Part shown: piece after piece, positions 33,510 to 46,060 of the stretch
Numbering within the stretch: the first letter of the stretch is position 1
How the letters are laid out: the number at the start of each line of letters is the position of its first letter
Assembly (NCBI GenBank): GCA_018340805.1
Contig: JACMZG010001870.1
Coordinates: 46,952,309 to 47,016,308 of the forward strand
DNA from: Microvelia longipes
Lineage: Eukaryota > Arthropoda > Insecta > Hemiptera > Veliidae
Length of the DNA: 64,000 bases
Direction of reading: 5' to 3'
Notes under the pieces: model-generated
Seen by the model: the letters and a program-made list of their open reading frames with translations, nothing else
What the model was told of the DNA's origin: nothing
The model's database searches: none
Translations under genes and position numbers: made by a program

Positions 33510-35090
33510 TAATAATGTCCTTCACAATTTATTACACCCGTTAGTGTTTTTCTAGGATTACAATTCAGTTAGACCCTCTCTCCAGATTTCTTTTAATATC
33601 TAATTTTTTAAAAAGTTGTTAAATTTATTCATGAGGGACAAGTCATGACTTTTGATTAATAAAATAAAACCATTCTAAAATCATTAATAAATAAAACATT
33701 TTTTGTTTTATAAAAATAAAAAGAAATAGCAGAAGCCTGGATTTATTTACTTTTTTAACTATTCCATTCTTTACGTAGTTACCTCAAGTTAATTAATTTA
33801 TTAATTTAATTTAAAGATAAATAATGTTTTAATTTGTTGACCCAAAATTCCTTCTTCTTATATTTTAATCTTGCCTTTCTATCTAGCAGAAGTGAAATGA
33901 AAAGAAAAAAAAAACAACGTAGCTCTGTGATTTGCAATGAATCAATTTTGTTTTTAAAAGAAAATTAATTATTTTCGTTTTAATTTTTACGATGTTCTAA
34001 TTTTTTGCTTAAGTTTGAGTCAGACTTAATTGTTTAAAACAAATGAGGAAAAAACAGTTTAATAAGAAGTCACTTATATTTAAGTTTAGTTCTAGAACAC
34101 GTACTATATTTTCAATTTCACTCGCTAGATGATGTTTTAATTTTTTGATGATTATTTTATAATCGAATCATGACATAACACATTTTGTTTACTCTATTAA
34201 AAATCACGACAAATGTAAATAGCTGTACAAAAAAATCAACAGTACTGATAGGATCACTTTTTTACCCGTTAGTATTTGATGAAATTTTCTCTTCAAAAAT
34301 TGATGTGTTTCAGCTAACTATTATCATAGGCAGCCGTCGTTATTTTTAATAGAGTAGATGAACTTAAGTCGTTAGTTATATTGATGGAAAATGGTTTTGT
34401 GATCACTGGGAAGGAAACAATTTTCTTTTTTTCCAAAACTATTCTCACCTTAAAAGTATAGTTGCTTGCAAAAATTAATAATTGAAATCTGATATTTTAT
34501 GGTGCAATTATAATGCAATTACAATCTGTTGATCTAAGATTTACTTTACTTCTGTTCTTGGTTTTATATTCTTGGCCGTATTGATAATTTTATCTACTAT
34601 CTATAGCATTTTTACTATCTATAGTTTTATCTACTGTTATAGGTTCTAAAGGATTTTAAGCATATTTCCGATCTATTGTTCTATTCCGTATATATACTAG
34701 TTATGTTTACTATCTATAGTTTTATCAGTGTTACATATTTTTTTCTATTATAAAAAATTCTATCTATTATCTATAATAGTTATATTTACTATGTATAGTT
34801 ATATGTATGTTCGACAGTATTTTTACTATATAGCTTTTGTGCAGTTTTTTTAGTGTTGACGCTACTACAATAATAATAATTATTATATATTTACCCCTAA
34901 CAAGAACCTCATTGAGAAACAACGATTTAGGGCTGAACTGCATGAATGAAAAATGAAAGAAAGGTATAAAGAGTAAAATGTGTTTTATGCCAATAAATGG
35001 TTTCTTTATTTATTATTACGCATTTAGTATTTTTAACAAACTATAAAAAAAATAGTTGGGCATTTAACTTTAATTAAATGGTATTATACT
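33510..35090. other. AT-rich intergenic stretch, nothing recognised
   Basis: No long frame, no known repeat end and no RNA gene could be supported here. Runs of 'ctatctatag' near 34590-34790 are the only patterning. Confidence 0.6.
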
Positions 35091-35094
35091 TGTT

Positions 35095-35175
35095 AAATTA
35101 GCCAATAATGGTATATAATAAACCAATAATGGTGTATAATATACTAATAATGGTATATAATATACCAATAATGGT
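35095..35175. repeat. 21-bp minisatellite (4 copies)
   Basis: The unit 'aataatggtatataatatac' and close variants are tandem. Confidence 0.85.
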
Positions 35176-35330
35176 AAAACCACAAAAATGCAAACGTTAT
35201 AAGTTCATTAAAAATGTGTATTTTTGATAAATAACGACAATAGTAGTTTATCATAGGTTTAAAAAGTGAATGTTTAATAAATACAAATTACAAAAAAAAA
35301 TATTGAATAGTATTGCAAGAAAAAAAAACA

Positions 35331-36202
35331 TATAGTCCAAGAGCCGGACTTGAAAGAATGTGACTCATTTTTTACTACTTCGAACCAAATATTTCTGAAA
35401 ATATACCTTAAATTATGAAGAAAAAACATAGCCTGATTATCCAGAGTGGAGTCTTTCATATGATTGCGCATACTCATATTTGAAGAGAACAATTTTTAAA
35501 GCTGATAAAATGTTTTATACAACGAGTGTTTAATTATCAAAATCGGAAGACTCCAACCAAAGTTATGGAAAATTTCTGTATTTTTTTTTGTTTTGTCTTT
35601 TTGTGAATTTTTTTGGCCATTTTTGGCCAGCAGCGGTCGTATAGTACTGGACTTTGGCACCGGAGGTCCGGGGTTCACAGCCCGGGCTATGCTCTCAGTT
35701 TATTATGAATGGAATTTGTTCTAAAAATAACTTTCGCCAACTTTAGCTTCACTTTGAGCATAGTAGATGTGACCCACCCCGAGGTGATTCTCGCAGGGTG
35801 AATACCCTGAAGGGCCGAAAGGCCCTAAAACGGGCATTATTATTATTATTATATTTAACAAATGTAACTTTAGTTGTAGTAAACCGACTTTAATGAAGAA
35901 ATACTCGTTTTATAGGAAATGTTATCAGCTTTAAAAAATGTTCACTTTATGTTTTGCACACGGCCCACGGGGAACCACTTATTGCAAGAAAACTAGAATT
36001 TGTGTGCTTTTCTAATATTTTGAGCGAGCCCATTCATTTGAAAAGCTTTCTCCACTGTGGATAGGCAGATAATGCATTTCCTTCATAATTTAAGTTATAT
36101 TTTCACCTTCATAATTTAAGGTATATTTTCAGAAAAAAATTGGTTTTAGTAGTACAAAATGAGTCACATTTTTTAGGCCTGGCTCTTGGGCTAATAGGTT
36201 GT
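35331..36202. mobile_element. Foldback element family E, copy 2, split by a SINE
   Basis: The left arm starts 'tatagtccaagagccggact' and the right arm ends 'ggcctggctcttgggctaat'; the arms are inverted over about 240 and 300 bp. The spacer that other copies keep short is filled by the SINE at 35626-35855. Confidence 0.75.
35626..35855 (+). mobile_element. tRNA-derived SINE
   Basis: The head 'gccagcagcggtcgtatagt' to 'ggggttcacagcccgggcta' has tRNA-like box spacing (B-box-like GGTTCACAGCC). The body has 'gacccaccccgaggtgattc' and 'gaagggccgaaaggccct', and the tail is (ATT)n. Relatives are at 32190 and, inverted, at 49365. Confidence 0.7.
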
Positions 36203-36689
36203 GAACTATAGTTTTGAGCAGCGTCAACTATGGTAACTTTTGAAAATTCCTTGAGTACTACTCATTGGCAAAGCACCCAGTTTTAAACCCCACCTTTAAC
36301 AATCAATAAACAAACAGAACCTCCTCCTTATAAATTTAAGCATAATCTTTTCCCCGATTATTTTGCAAGCATTTATTTAAAGCCTTTTAACCTGTTTCAC
36401 ACTTAATAGATCTTAAAGCCATTTTCTTTCGAAGATTCCTTTCCTTTTAAAAAATATCCTGTGAATTAAAATAATTGTTTTATTTAATTTAATTGAGTGA
36501 TAATTTTAGTGAAAATAATTTTAAGGAATCCATTTAGACTTTTTCTTTGTTTTTTAATAGTTTAGCTAATTAATTCATTTTTTTTTACATTAGTATTTTT
36601 TATTATTATAACAAAAAAAAAACTTGTTTTCTATTGTGTAAGATTTTTGTTCTTTATTACTATTTTATGTAATTATGTTAATTTTAAGC

Positions 36690-37085
36690 ATGCAATATTT
36701 ATAAATATTGAAGCACACAATATTTATAACTATTGAAGCACTCAATATGTATAACTAATGAAACATGCAATATTTATAACTGTTAAAGCATGCAATATTT
36801 ATAACTATTGAAGCATGCAATATTTATAACTATTGAGCATGCAATATTTATATCTATTGAAGCACACAATATTTATGACTATTGAAGCATGCAATATTTA
36901 TAACTATTGAGCATGCAATATTTATATCTATTAAAGCACACAATATTTATGACTATTGAAGCATGCAATATTTATAACTATTGAAGCACACAATATTTAT
37001 ATCTATTGAGCATGCAATATTTATAGCTATTAAAGCATGCAATATTTATAACTATTGAAGCACACAATATTTATAACTATTGAAG
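36690..37085 (+). repeat. 25-bp minisatellite (about 15 copies)
   Basis: The unit 'gcatgcaatatttataacta' plus 'ttgaa' alternates with a variant in which GCATGC is GCACAC. Unit order is patchy. Confidence 0.92.
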
Positions 37086-37660
37086 CATGTTTGCTTCAAT
37101 CTTTTACTGTTTTCATTCTCGTCAAGGTTAACTCAGTAAAGTTTAATGACCAGTGTTTTTATCGTCAAGTTTTAATAACATTTTTCGTCATCTCATTGTC
37201 AGTTCCTAAACTTACAACTTTACCCAATGTTTTATCCGCTTATGGTTCCTTGAGGAACTGATACTGGTGAGGTGTTCCTTGTTCACTGTGTATAAGATCC
37301 TAGGTATAAGTTTTAATTTTTTTTCCTTTGTTTTTTTACTTTTCCTCATTTATAGGAAAAGTATTGTGATTGCAAAAAAAATCCGTTTCAGGCGTTTTTT
37401 AAGACTTCTCAAGAGTGGTTTTCGCAAAGATGTCTGTCTGTATGCATGTGTGTGTGTCTGTTATTTTCGCATCTCCCAGTTTATTTATACTGGAAAGTTG
37501 AAACTTGGTACACATATCGATCTTTAGGTATAGTTTTGCTATGAGAGAAATATTTTTTTATGATGTCATTAACCTGTAATAATGACTCAGCAAAAATTTT
37601 AAATCGTAGAAAAATGTTTGATTGGTTTGATATTTGGCAAGCATGTAGTCATATATAAGA

Positions 37661-37777
<117 letters not shown>

Positions 37778-38055
37778 AAATTTTAATGTCATCAGCATTA
37801 GTTGATTTTTTATTAAATGACTTGTATAAATTTTTTTTAAAAATTTAGTAAATACTCCTATTGGGATGAAATTTGTTTCAAGTTTATCTCCTTATGTAAT
37901 GAATAAGTATACCAAGTTTCGTTTGAATACAGCAAGTATATCTATTGTTTTTGTTGGATCATAACAGTTAAGCATCATCAAGTGAGGTCAGTGCCTGGAT
38001 GGCTGACCGCTTGGAATAAAAATAATATATATTAGTATTAGTCTCCATTATTATA

Positions 38056-38570
38056 GGTAATTTATGATAAGACACTTGATGGGACGTTAATTACTAAATT
38101 AAATTACTATATTTCGCTACACATTACATATCATATTCATGTCAATAAAACAAATAGTAGTTACATGTTAGGATAATAAACACTGTCAATAACATTAAAA
38201 AGTAACATCAATAAGCCATTCAGTATTAGCGGAAATCATAATGCATTATATTGAAAACAGTAAAGAAATGCTTTAAAAATTAAAATATTACAACACCAAC
38301 AATCTTCTAAAAAATTTTTTTTGATTGTTAGTGTTGTAATATTTTAATTTTTAAAGCATTTCTTTACTGTTTTCAATATAATGCATTATGATTTCCGCTA
38401 ATACTGAATGGCTTATTGATGTTACTTTTTAATGTTATTGACAGTGTTAATTATATTAACATGTAACCACTATTTGTTTTATTGACATGAATATGCTATG
38501 TAATGTGTAGCGAAATATAGTAATTTAATTTAGTAATTAACGTCCTATCAAGTGTCTTATCATAAATTAC
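38056..38570. mobile_element. 515-bp near-perfect palindrome
   Basis: Arms 38056-38304 and 38323-38570 are inverted and nearly identical, with an 18-nt spacer. It sits inside an R element. 'aaaaataatatat' occurs just outside both ends and may be a target duplication. No coding capacity; foldback or MITE type. Confidence 0.88.
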
Positions 38571-38699
38571 TTAAAAATAATATATTTACTTTCTGAGTGT
38601 GAGGTAGCGAGGATGAGCGTAGCAAATCCCATCCAATGAGGAATAGTTCTGAGGTACCCTGTACCTCAATTTTTTTTATCTAAGTCATAGTGTTATTAG

Positions 38700-39590
38700 G
38701 TCATTAGTTATTAATTTGTTTTTAGTTTTGGGGAAAAATCCTATGTTGTTTGTTCTTCTTTTTTTTCTTTTGTGATTTTAATTTAGTTAACTTTTCGTAG
38801 GAGTGAGCTTTTAAAAATTATATTTTGAGCTTTTTTTTCGTTTTTCAAAGAATCAATTCTAATTCAGTGTGGGAAACAATAACATTATGTGATTAGTCGA
38901 TAGAAGTAACTTGAATACAATGCTTGAAATTTTCCCTCCTTATTATTACTTATATAGGGGCAATATGTCACTTACATTAACTAGTAATATGACCAACTGA
39001 TATAGGAAAACAACTATGTGGCTCTAAAGTTGCCACAGGGAGGTGGGAGGCCGTACCGCAGGCCCCCAATGCCACAGATGGCCCACAGGCTGAAGACCTT
39101 TTTTTTTAGTTTTGACAAAATCACATTTTATGTATCGTGTTAATTCATAAATTAACTGATAATATTGTTTGTGTTCGTATCTAGCAGTATTTTTTTAATT
39201 CTTATCTTTTGCCTTGTGAGCTCTTTACACTAGCTCTTGTGTAGGTTTACAATGTATAGAATAAGTCGTTGGCTCGGACGAGCTATAGATAGATTATTTA
39301 TAGAACTCCCCATGTGAACCCTTTATGAATGTTATATGTAAGCAGTATGCAAAACTAGCAAAATTTGACGGTTCTAAATTTATTTATACAAAAAGAAAGA
39401 TAATAGTCAAAATTGTACTACCGACAGATTTCCATTTGTGAGAAAATTTTTAGTCTCCATCATTTTTAACATAAAATTTGAATTTTAAGACGTGGGAAAC
39501 TCTAAACACATTTGATTATTAATATATTCAAACTGTACAAAATTGTCGTAACTTATTTAATAGAGTGTATATAGTATAAAGTGTGTAGAA
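38700..39590. other. Intergenic stretch, nothing recognised
   Basis: AT-rich. A GC-richer patch at 39020-39100 ('gaggtgggaggccgtaccgc') looks like a repeat remnant but has no partner I could identify. Confidence 0.5.
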
Positions 39591-39599
39591 AGTCGAAAG

Positions 39600-39800
39600 C
39601 AGTTGATTAATTATAACCTTAACACTCTCTTGAGAAGGTTACACAGAGCTCCTGTGAGCCATAAAAAGATGTTTCAAGATTCTCAATGTATTGAGCAGGA
39701 TTTCTCTCCCTGTAGTAATATATCTATGATTTTAAAAATAATTATTGACAATAATTTTTCAATTTTTGCTAGTTTTCTAGAGCCTATCTTATTGTAAAGA
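39600..39800 (+). mobile_element. LINE 3' fragment
   Basis: The frame holds RRLHRAPVSHKKMFQDSQCI. The same DNA block ('aaaatgtttcaggcctttca', 'atgtattgag') recurs at 10430 before the reverse-transcriptase C-terminus, and inverted at 48670-48720. Confidence 0.55.
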
Positions 39801-39991
39801 GTATTCACTATATCTTGAGGGCTCAATTCTATTTTTGTGTCAATAAATGGGGCCAAACAGTGTATTATTTAAAGAGATCATAAGTTGCCTCACCCATATT
39901 TTGCCTCTATTCATTAAACTATTCATTGTTAGCCACAGTCCCATCATACAACCAAATAGCATTTAACGAAGTATTTTCTGGTGCCATCTTA

Positions 39992-40650
39992 TTAACAGTC
40001 CAGGAGCTGGACTATTAATGTGACTCATTTTGTACTACTTAAACCAAATTTAACTGAAGATATACCTTAAATTATGAAGAAAACATTGTCTGCCTATCCA
40101 TAGCGGAGCCCTTGCTCAAAATTTTAAAAAATCGCACAAATTTCAGTTTTCTTGAAATAAGTGGTTCCCTGTGGGACGTGTGCAAAACATGAAAACAACA
40201 TTTTTTAACCCTTATAAAATTTACTATTAAAGAAGTTTTTAATCATTAAAATCGGATGAGTACAACCAAAGTTATGGGTCTTTCAAAGACATCGAAAAAA
40301 TATTTAATTTATGCAAAGTCAACAAATTTCTAACAAGTGTTATAACTTTGGTTGTATATCCGACTTCAATTAAAAAACTCTCGTTTTAAAAGAAATTTTA
40401 TCAGCTTTAAAAACTGTTCTCTCCATGTTTTGCACACGACCCACAGGGAACCACTTATTGCAACAATACTGGAATTGGTGAGATTTTCTAACATTTTGAG
40501 CAAGCGCATTTATTTGAAGGGCTCTCTCCACTCTAGATAGGCAGACTATTATTTTCCTTCATAATTTAAGGTATTTTTTTTAGAAAAATTTGGTTTAAAG
40601 TAGTACTTAATGAGTCGTCACATTTTTTTGGGTTGGCTCTTGGACTATAA
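39992..40650. mobile_element. Foldback element family E, copy 3 (uninterrupted)
   Basis: The left arm begins 'ttaacagtccaggagctgga' and the right arm ends 'ggctcttggactataa'. The arms, about 290 bp each, contain 'gactcattttgtactactt' and its inverse. Confidence 0.8.
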
Positions 40651-40724
40651 TGCCAGAACTAAAATACTGTCTTCTTTTGAAGGTAATGAAGAGGCGGAAG
40701 AGGTTCTCCACAACCAGAAATAAT

Positions 40725-40930
40725 TTATTACTGAGGGCTTCCAACCTACCATGGTCATCATCAGTGCCATTAAACAAAGAATAAAAATAAGATAAACCCT
40801 GTTTTTGTTTTTCTCTTGATAATTTTTATTGTTTGTTTTATGGCTCTTATGATTGGCCTCATGTTTGATCTAAAGGGCTCTGTAATAAATTATTGCTTTT
40901 GTGTGGAGACTTTTCTTTGTTCCCTTCATG
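40725..40930. mobile_element. Penelope/retrozyme-like fragment with a decayed hammerhead-like motif
   Basis: On the minus strand: CTGATGA (40764-40758), T, stem GACC/GGTT, then GGAAGCCC where GAAA is expected, 'agtaataaattat', and 'tgtggagaacc'. An inverted arm, 'ctgtaataaattattgcttt' with 'tgtgtggagact', lies at about 40890-40920. Confidence 0.5.
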
Positions 40931-41834
40931 CTGATCAACTCCCCTGGTGTTCTTTCTTTTTCATACAGTCTCTCCAGTTATTGTAAATACTCTTTTACGG
41001 CTCTTATATGTAGTAAGTTGTTCTGACAGTTATTAATGTAAAATGTAATATTTGAGCCCTTTTTCTTCTCTTAGTTTCATTTCCAGAAATATTTTTTTAA
41101 CTCCTACTGTAGTAAAAGAAACCTTTTTAAATTTAATTCTTATTTTAAGTTCTTTGTTTTACTTATAATTTTTATTTAACACCTTATTTAACCTTACAAA
41201 AAATAAAATAAAGAATTTGAAGTTATCAATTTTATTTTATTAACAAATTTATTTTACAATTTTTATTTGAAGGCTGTATTAGAGACACTTTGAGTTTTAT
41301 TTATTTTATATCATTTAAAAAACAGCTTTTTAATCATCCGACTAGTGTAAACTTATTACCCAAACTATTGGTAAATAACTAATGAATTCATTATATTATT
41401 ATTTTTCCTTTTTGTTAATTTTTTTACCAGGTGTGTTACGTAGCAAAGTTTCAAACGCTAATGAGGTTGGAGTCATGTTTGTAATGTTATTTTGTTTCGC
41501 AGTTATTTTCTTTGAATTTGTACCTGGAGGTTACTGTAGGGTTAGGCAAATACCATAGCACCACCAACACCTATTTTCAAATAATGTTACTTGGCCCCAA
41601 GTACTTACTTACTTACTTACTTTACTTTACTTTACTTGGACCCTACACCAAGAAATCTGTAATGTACAATCATCGTTAACCTTCCAGTAGTCAGCTTGAA
41701 ATTTAATCCTTGATGGACCCCAATTATCTCAATTTAAACCATAAATTTAATCCTTGATTGACCCCAATTATCTTAATTAAAACAATAAAGCTTAAGGCTT
41801 GATTTAAAACAATTATCTTTAGTGTACCCCAAGT

Positions 41835-41970
41835 AAGTACTCAATTAAAACCACTTAGGAGGCTATAGAACACCTGAAACGGATGATTTCGGTCACATCC
41901 TGGTTTCAGGATTATTTTTGGAAACACAATACTTTTCCTATATACATACGGTTTAAATGAGGAGGAAAAG
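41835..41970 (-). mobile_element. Element R end fragment
   Basis: 'aaccacttaggaggctatag', 'acacctgaaacggatgattt' and 'gaggaaaaggaaaagt' match the R 5' end in reverse. Confidence 0.6.
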
Positions 41971-42502
41971 GAAAAGTGATTTTAAAACAAATATTTCTTT
42001 AAAAATGACATTAATATTTAGAAGTTTGTTAAATCATTAGTAATTCTTGATTTCATCAGTAGGAGGTAATGTAATGTTAATATCTCTATATGTCTCCTCA
42101 ACTAGGACAATTAATGTCGTGGTTGGTAGCAGTGCCTAGAGCCTAGGGGTCTGCTTTCCGAGTCCAAACTTATAGACGTAATATTGTATTCACAGAAAGC
42201 ATATGAACTATTAAATTAATTAGCTCTTCGTAGAGTTTGATTTAAATTTAAATTATTAGCTCACATATCCCTTAAAATATTTCCACGTTCCTCCAAGTGT
42301 CCGGGAAGCTTCACTTTGCGTAACCCTGCATTATAGAATAACCTGAACCAGGTACCAATTTAAACATGTGACTTATAATAGCCAAAACCATTCTAATAAG
42401 AATATCGAACAAACAATGACTTGGCATCTCTGTTATCATTCGTTATTTTTTCTTAGATAAGAATTTTTATTTAATGTTGAAAGTCCAGAAACGGGATAAT
42501 AT

Positions 42503-42826
42503 AAGAAGAATTAATGTAACAACATTTTGACCAAGCTAGCCATAATCATGACTTAAAAGGCAACACTAAAATCCACCCTGTAGAAAATATTGGGTTTCAT
42601 AAAAAAAATAATAATAATGAAAAAGACATATTTATAAACCAGCTAATGAGAAATAATGAACCTTTTTTTTTGTTTCTTTGATTATTATTCAATAGCTGTT
42701 TTTTTAATATGCCTTTTTAAGATGTAATTCCTTTTTTTCATAAAACCCTTTATTTCCTACAGAGCGGAATTTGTGTTACATGATTATGGCCAGCTTGATC
42801 AAAAGGTTCCCACATAATTCTTCTTT
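42503..42826. mobile_element. Foldback element family H
   Basis: 'aagaagaattaatgt', 'ttttgaccaagctagccata' and 'atcatg' on the left are inverted on the right as 'catgattatggccagcttga', 'tcaaaagg' and 'aattcttctt'. About 325 bp, non-coding. Confidence 0.7.
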
Positions 42827-42849
42827 TTTTTATTTTTATTAATTAAAAA

Positions 42850-43195
42850 CAATGACTTTAATTCTATAAGTTAATAAGCTATAAAATTAAGCTATGGCCA
42901 TTTCATCTAACACTGTGGGCATCATCGGATTAATAAACTAAACACTACATTAACAACTAAAAATCACAGACAACAAATAAAGCACATATACATAAGACTA
43001 GAATTAAATAAATAATCACAGTCTTTAATTCTAAATAAATAAAATTTATTTAATTCTAGTCTTATGTATATGTGCTTTATTTGTTTTCTGTGATTTTTAG
43101 TTTTTAATGTAGTGTTTAGTTTATTAGCTTCGTGCTGCCCAGTGTTGGGTGAAATGGCCATAGCTTATTAACTTATAGAATTAAAGTCATTGTTA
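42850..43195. mobile_element. Palindromic Penelope/retrozyme-like element
   Basis: 'aatgactttaattctataag' and its inverse bound it. Each arm has GAAA followed by the palindrome ATGGCCAT. The left arm keeps CCGATGA (one change from CTGATGA) and a GCCCACAGTG half stem; the right arm keeps GCCC/GGGT but has lost the first box. Confidence 0.6.
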
Positions 43196-43199
43196 TTAA

Positions 43200-45440
43200 T
43201 TTATAAAAATGTGTAAATTCTATAAACTTAAAAGTGAGACTAAGGATAAATAGTCTTAATTCTTCTTTTATTATCGTTCTTGGATTTTCAGCAATAAAAA
43301 TCAGTTGGGATACTTTACAACTTCTTGATCAATACTTAGTTCTCACGAGGTGTTTGACAGGGGGTTGAACCCAACCTGTTCACAGTATTTTTCACCGTAA
43401 AAAATAAGTTTCAGGGTTAAACCCGTGTTCAATCCTGTTCACACGACAACTGCCAGAGGAGTTGAACCCTCTAACAAAGTCCACATGTGAACAAAATACA
43501 AATAAGAAACCTATTTTTTCTTGATCATTACTTAACTTAAAAAAAATATCTAAAAACTAATTATGCTTTACCATTTCATATTTTTTTTTTATTTTCTATC
43601 AAAATGTTTACACATTGCTATTAAACAAATAAATACAAAACACTTTTAAACTAAAGTTCTTTTTAAAAAATAAAAAACCTATTACACTTTAAATAAATAT
43701 AAAAACTTCTCGTAAATATCACTTATTGTTTTTTTTTTTACTTTATTTGTATTTAAGTGTTATTTTATTTGTGTACTTAAATGAATAATTATATATTAAT
43801 AATTATAATAAATTGGATTTCATGTTAAAATGTGGGACCTATTTTGGTAAAGATTTTTTTTATTATTGAAGTACCATTTTTTGAATTATTCATGTAGTTT
43901 TTTTAGTATTAAATTGCTAAATTTAATATGTTGGTTGTGATGATTTTAATTTAATTTTTATCGCATGCTTGCGAGTACACAGACTACTAAATTAAAATTA
44001 ACACACAAATTTTACAATGTCTTTGTACTAAGCTTATAGATATTGTTTTTTATTTTTAGTTTTTTAACTCTTTATGACCGAAATATTTTTGTATAGTTGT
44101 GAAGCTTATGGTACATTCATAATTAATAGTATACAATTAATAGTATAATTTTTAGGAAACAGGTGGTACATCCCAAATGCATCTATGTTTTATTCTTTAA
44201 TTTTGGGAAATAGTTTTTCCGAGCTTTGTCCTAGACTTTTGAAAATGGTCTCTTACCCTTGTATGCTGACTTTGTTTTAGTATATATTGAATTAGAGTGA
44301 GTTTCAGTGGAGTTGATCAATATGAAGGAAATAAAGAAAAGAGTCTCTCCACAAAAGCAAAATTCTGGCTTGGTGGTCCGCATGTCGGGCGAATTTCCTT
44401 TGGATGCATGTTTCTGTGCTTAACAACAATCCTGCTTGGAATGATAATTCTTATAGTTTTTTACATTATATAAGTTTACAACTACTAAATAAATAATTCC
44501 GGCGCTGTAGTCCGCTGTTGGGCGAATTTAATTTGAATACGAGTTTCTGTGCTAAACAACCCATTTCTTGCTTATGCAAGAACCATGCCCATTGCATGGT
44601 TCCGGTTCATGCTTTAGAACCTAAGCAGTTACTCAATTGTCAAGCACTGCTCGTAACTCATTTTGTCTGTTTTTTTCAAAGGAAATGCGCATAATTATCC
44701 AGTTGGTTGTACAAAACTATGCCTCTAAAATTAGATGTACGCACTATTATTTGCACTATTTTAAAGCTTAGTCAGTTATCTTTAAAGGTTTTAGCGCACC
44801 ATAATTCCTGGTATTTTTAAGTATTTAATAAAATAATTCCATTTTATAAAAATATTTCATCTCTTTTAATTCCAAGTATGATGCTGTCTTTTGCCATTTT
44901 AACCCCGAAAAACATTATCTCTGCCTTGTTACAAGAAGGTAAGAGGTATGATTATAACTTTTTGTATTTCACAAGCAACCTTATTTGCTTATAAATTAAT
45001 ACATTTATTATATAGGTCTGTATCAGACCAATCAATATACTTCCCTTTGCTATTTTAAGCTACGATCTCGGATTTTGTAAACGTTTCACGGTAAAATAAA
45101 TAGAATTATTAAAATTGATATTATATTATTATAATATATATTACATTACTAATTATACTAATCAATTACATCAGATAAAATTGATTTTATTAGTTTTGTG
45201 TAAAATTAGTATTGTCAGAATCGTGCCTACCTGAGTGGTGGCAGCAAATTTATGGGGCATTATGTATTTACTTTTTTCATCAAATTCTTTATGGGAATTT
45301 TTTTAGTTACTATATTTTTATTTGTAACATAAAATCATTTTAACTTATGTTAGTACTTGTCATATTTTACGGACTTGTTTCCCATAATAGCGTCATTATA
45401 AAGCAACATTGATTTTCTTATCATAAAGATTCACATTTTA
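43200..45440. other. Intergenic stretch with minor repeat remnants
   Basis: No gene is recognised. 'gtctctccacaaaagcaaaa' at 44340 is another flank of the Penelope-like family. Two related blocks, 'tggtccgcatgtcgggcgaa' (44380) and 'tagtccgctgttgggcgaat' (44520), share a further relative at 59565. Confidence 0.5.
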
Positions 45441-45457
45441 AGCATTAATCAATTTAA

Positions 45458-45612
45458 TTGATAAGGTCCTTTGTCAACAGAATAAGGTCCCTTGTCAACA
45501 GAAAAAGGTCCTCTTTCAACAGAATAAGGTCCTCTGTCAACAGAATAAGGTCCCTTGTCAACAGAATAAGGTCCTCTGTCAACAGAATAAGGTCCCTTAT
45601 CAACAGAATAAG
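45458..45612 (+). repeat. 21-bp minisatellite (about 7 copies)
   Basis: The unit 'aataaggtcccttgtcaaca' plus g alternates cccttg and cctctg variants. The period is a multiple of three, so it fakes an Arg-Ser-Val-Asn repeat protein. Confidence 0.93.
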
Positions 45613-45734
45613 TCCCATCAAGTGTCTATTAAAATTGAGTCAAATTTTATTAGTAAATAAATATTTAAAATTGTTTAAAAAATGCGTCATCTGTGGTTAA
45701 GGTAACTAAAGGGTCAGTATTTATACTAACCTGT

Positions 45735-46060
45735 GTATACTGTGACATGCAGCTGTTACTAAGACATGCCTCTGTTACTGAGGCATGCTTCCTTAACTAA
45801 GACATGCCTCTGTTACTGAGACATGCTTCCTTTACTAAGACATGCCTCTGTTACTGAGACATGCCTCTTTTACTAAGACATGCCTCTGTTACTGAGACAT
45901 GCCTCTGTTACTGAGACATGCTTCTTTTACTAAGACATGCCTCTGTTACTGAGACATTCTTTTACTAAGACATGCCTCTGTAACTGATACATGCTGCTGT
46001 TACTAAGACATGCCTCTGTTATCGAGACATGCCTCTTTTACTGTAACATGCATATGGTCA
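45735..46060 (+). repeat. 19-bp minisatellite (about 17 copies)
   Basis: The unit 'acatgcctctgttactgag' alternates with versions having cttcctttactaag. It starts right after the dispersed block 'tatactaacctgtgta', which may have seeded it. Confidence 0.92.

Noticed and set aside
35626..35700. Functional tRNA gene
   Set aside because: Box spacing is tRNA-like but the cloverleaf does not close, and the sequence continues into a SINE body with an (ATT)n tail.
45458..45700. Arg-Ser-Asn repeat protein
   Set aside because: Product of a 21-bp minisatellite whose period is divisible by three.
45735..46060. CRISPR-like array
   Set aside because: The repeats are contiguous without unique spacers and the genome is an animal nuclear one.
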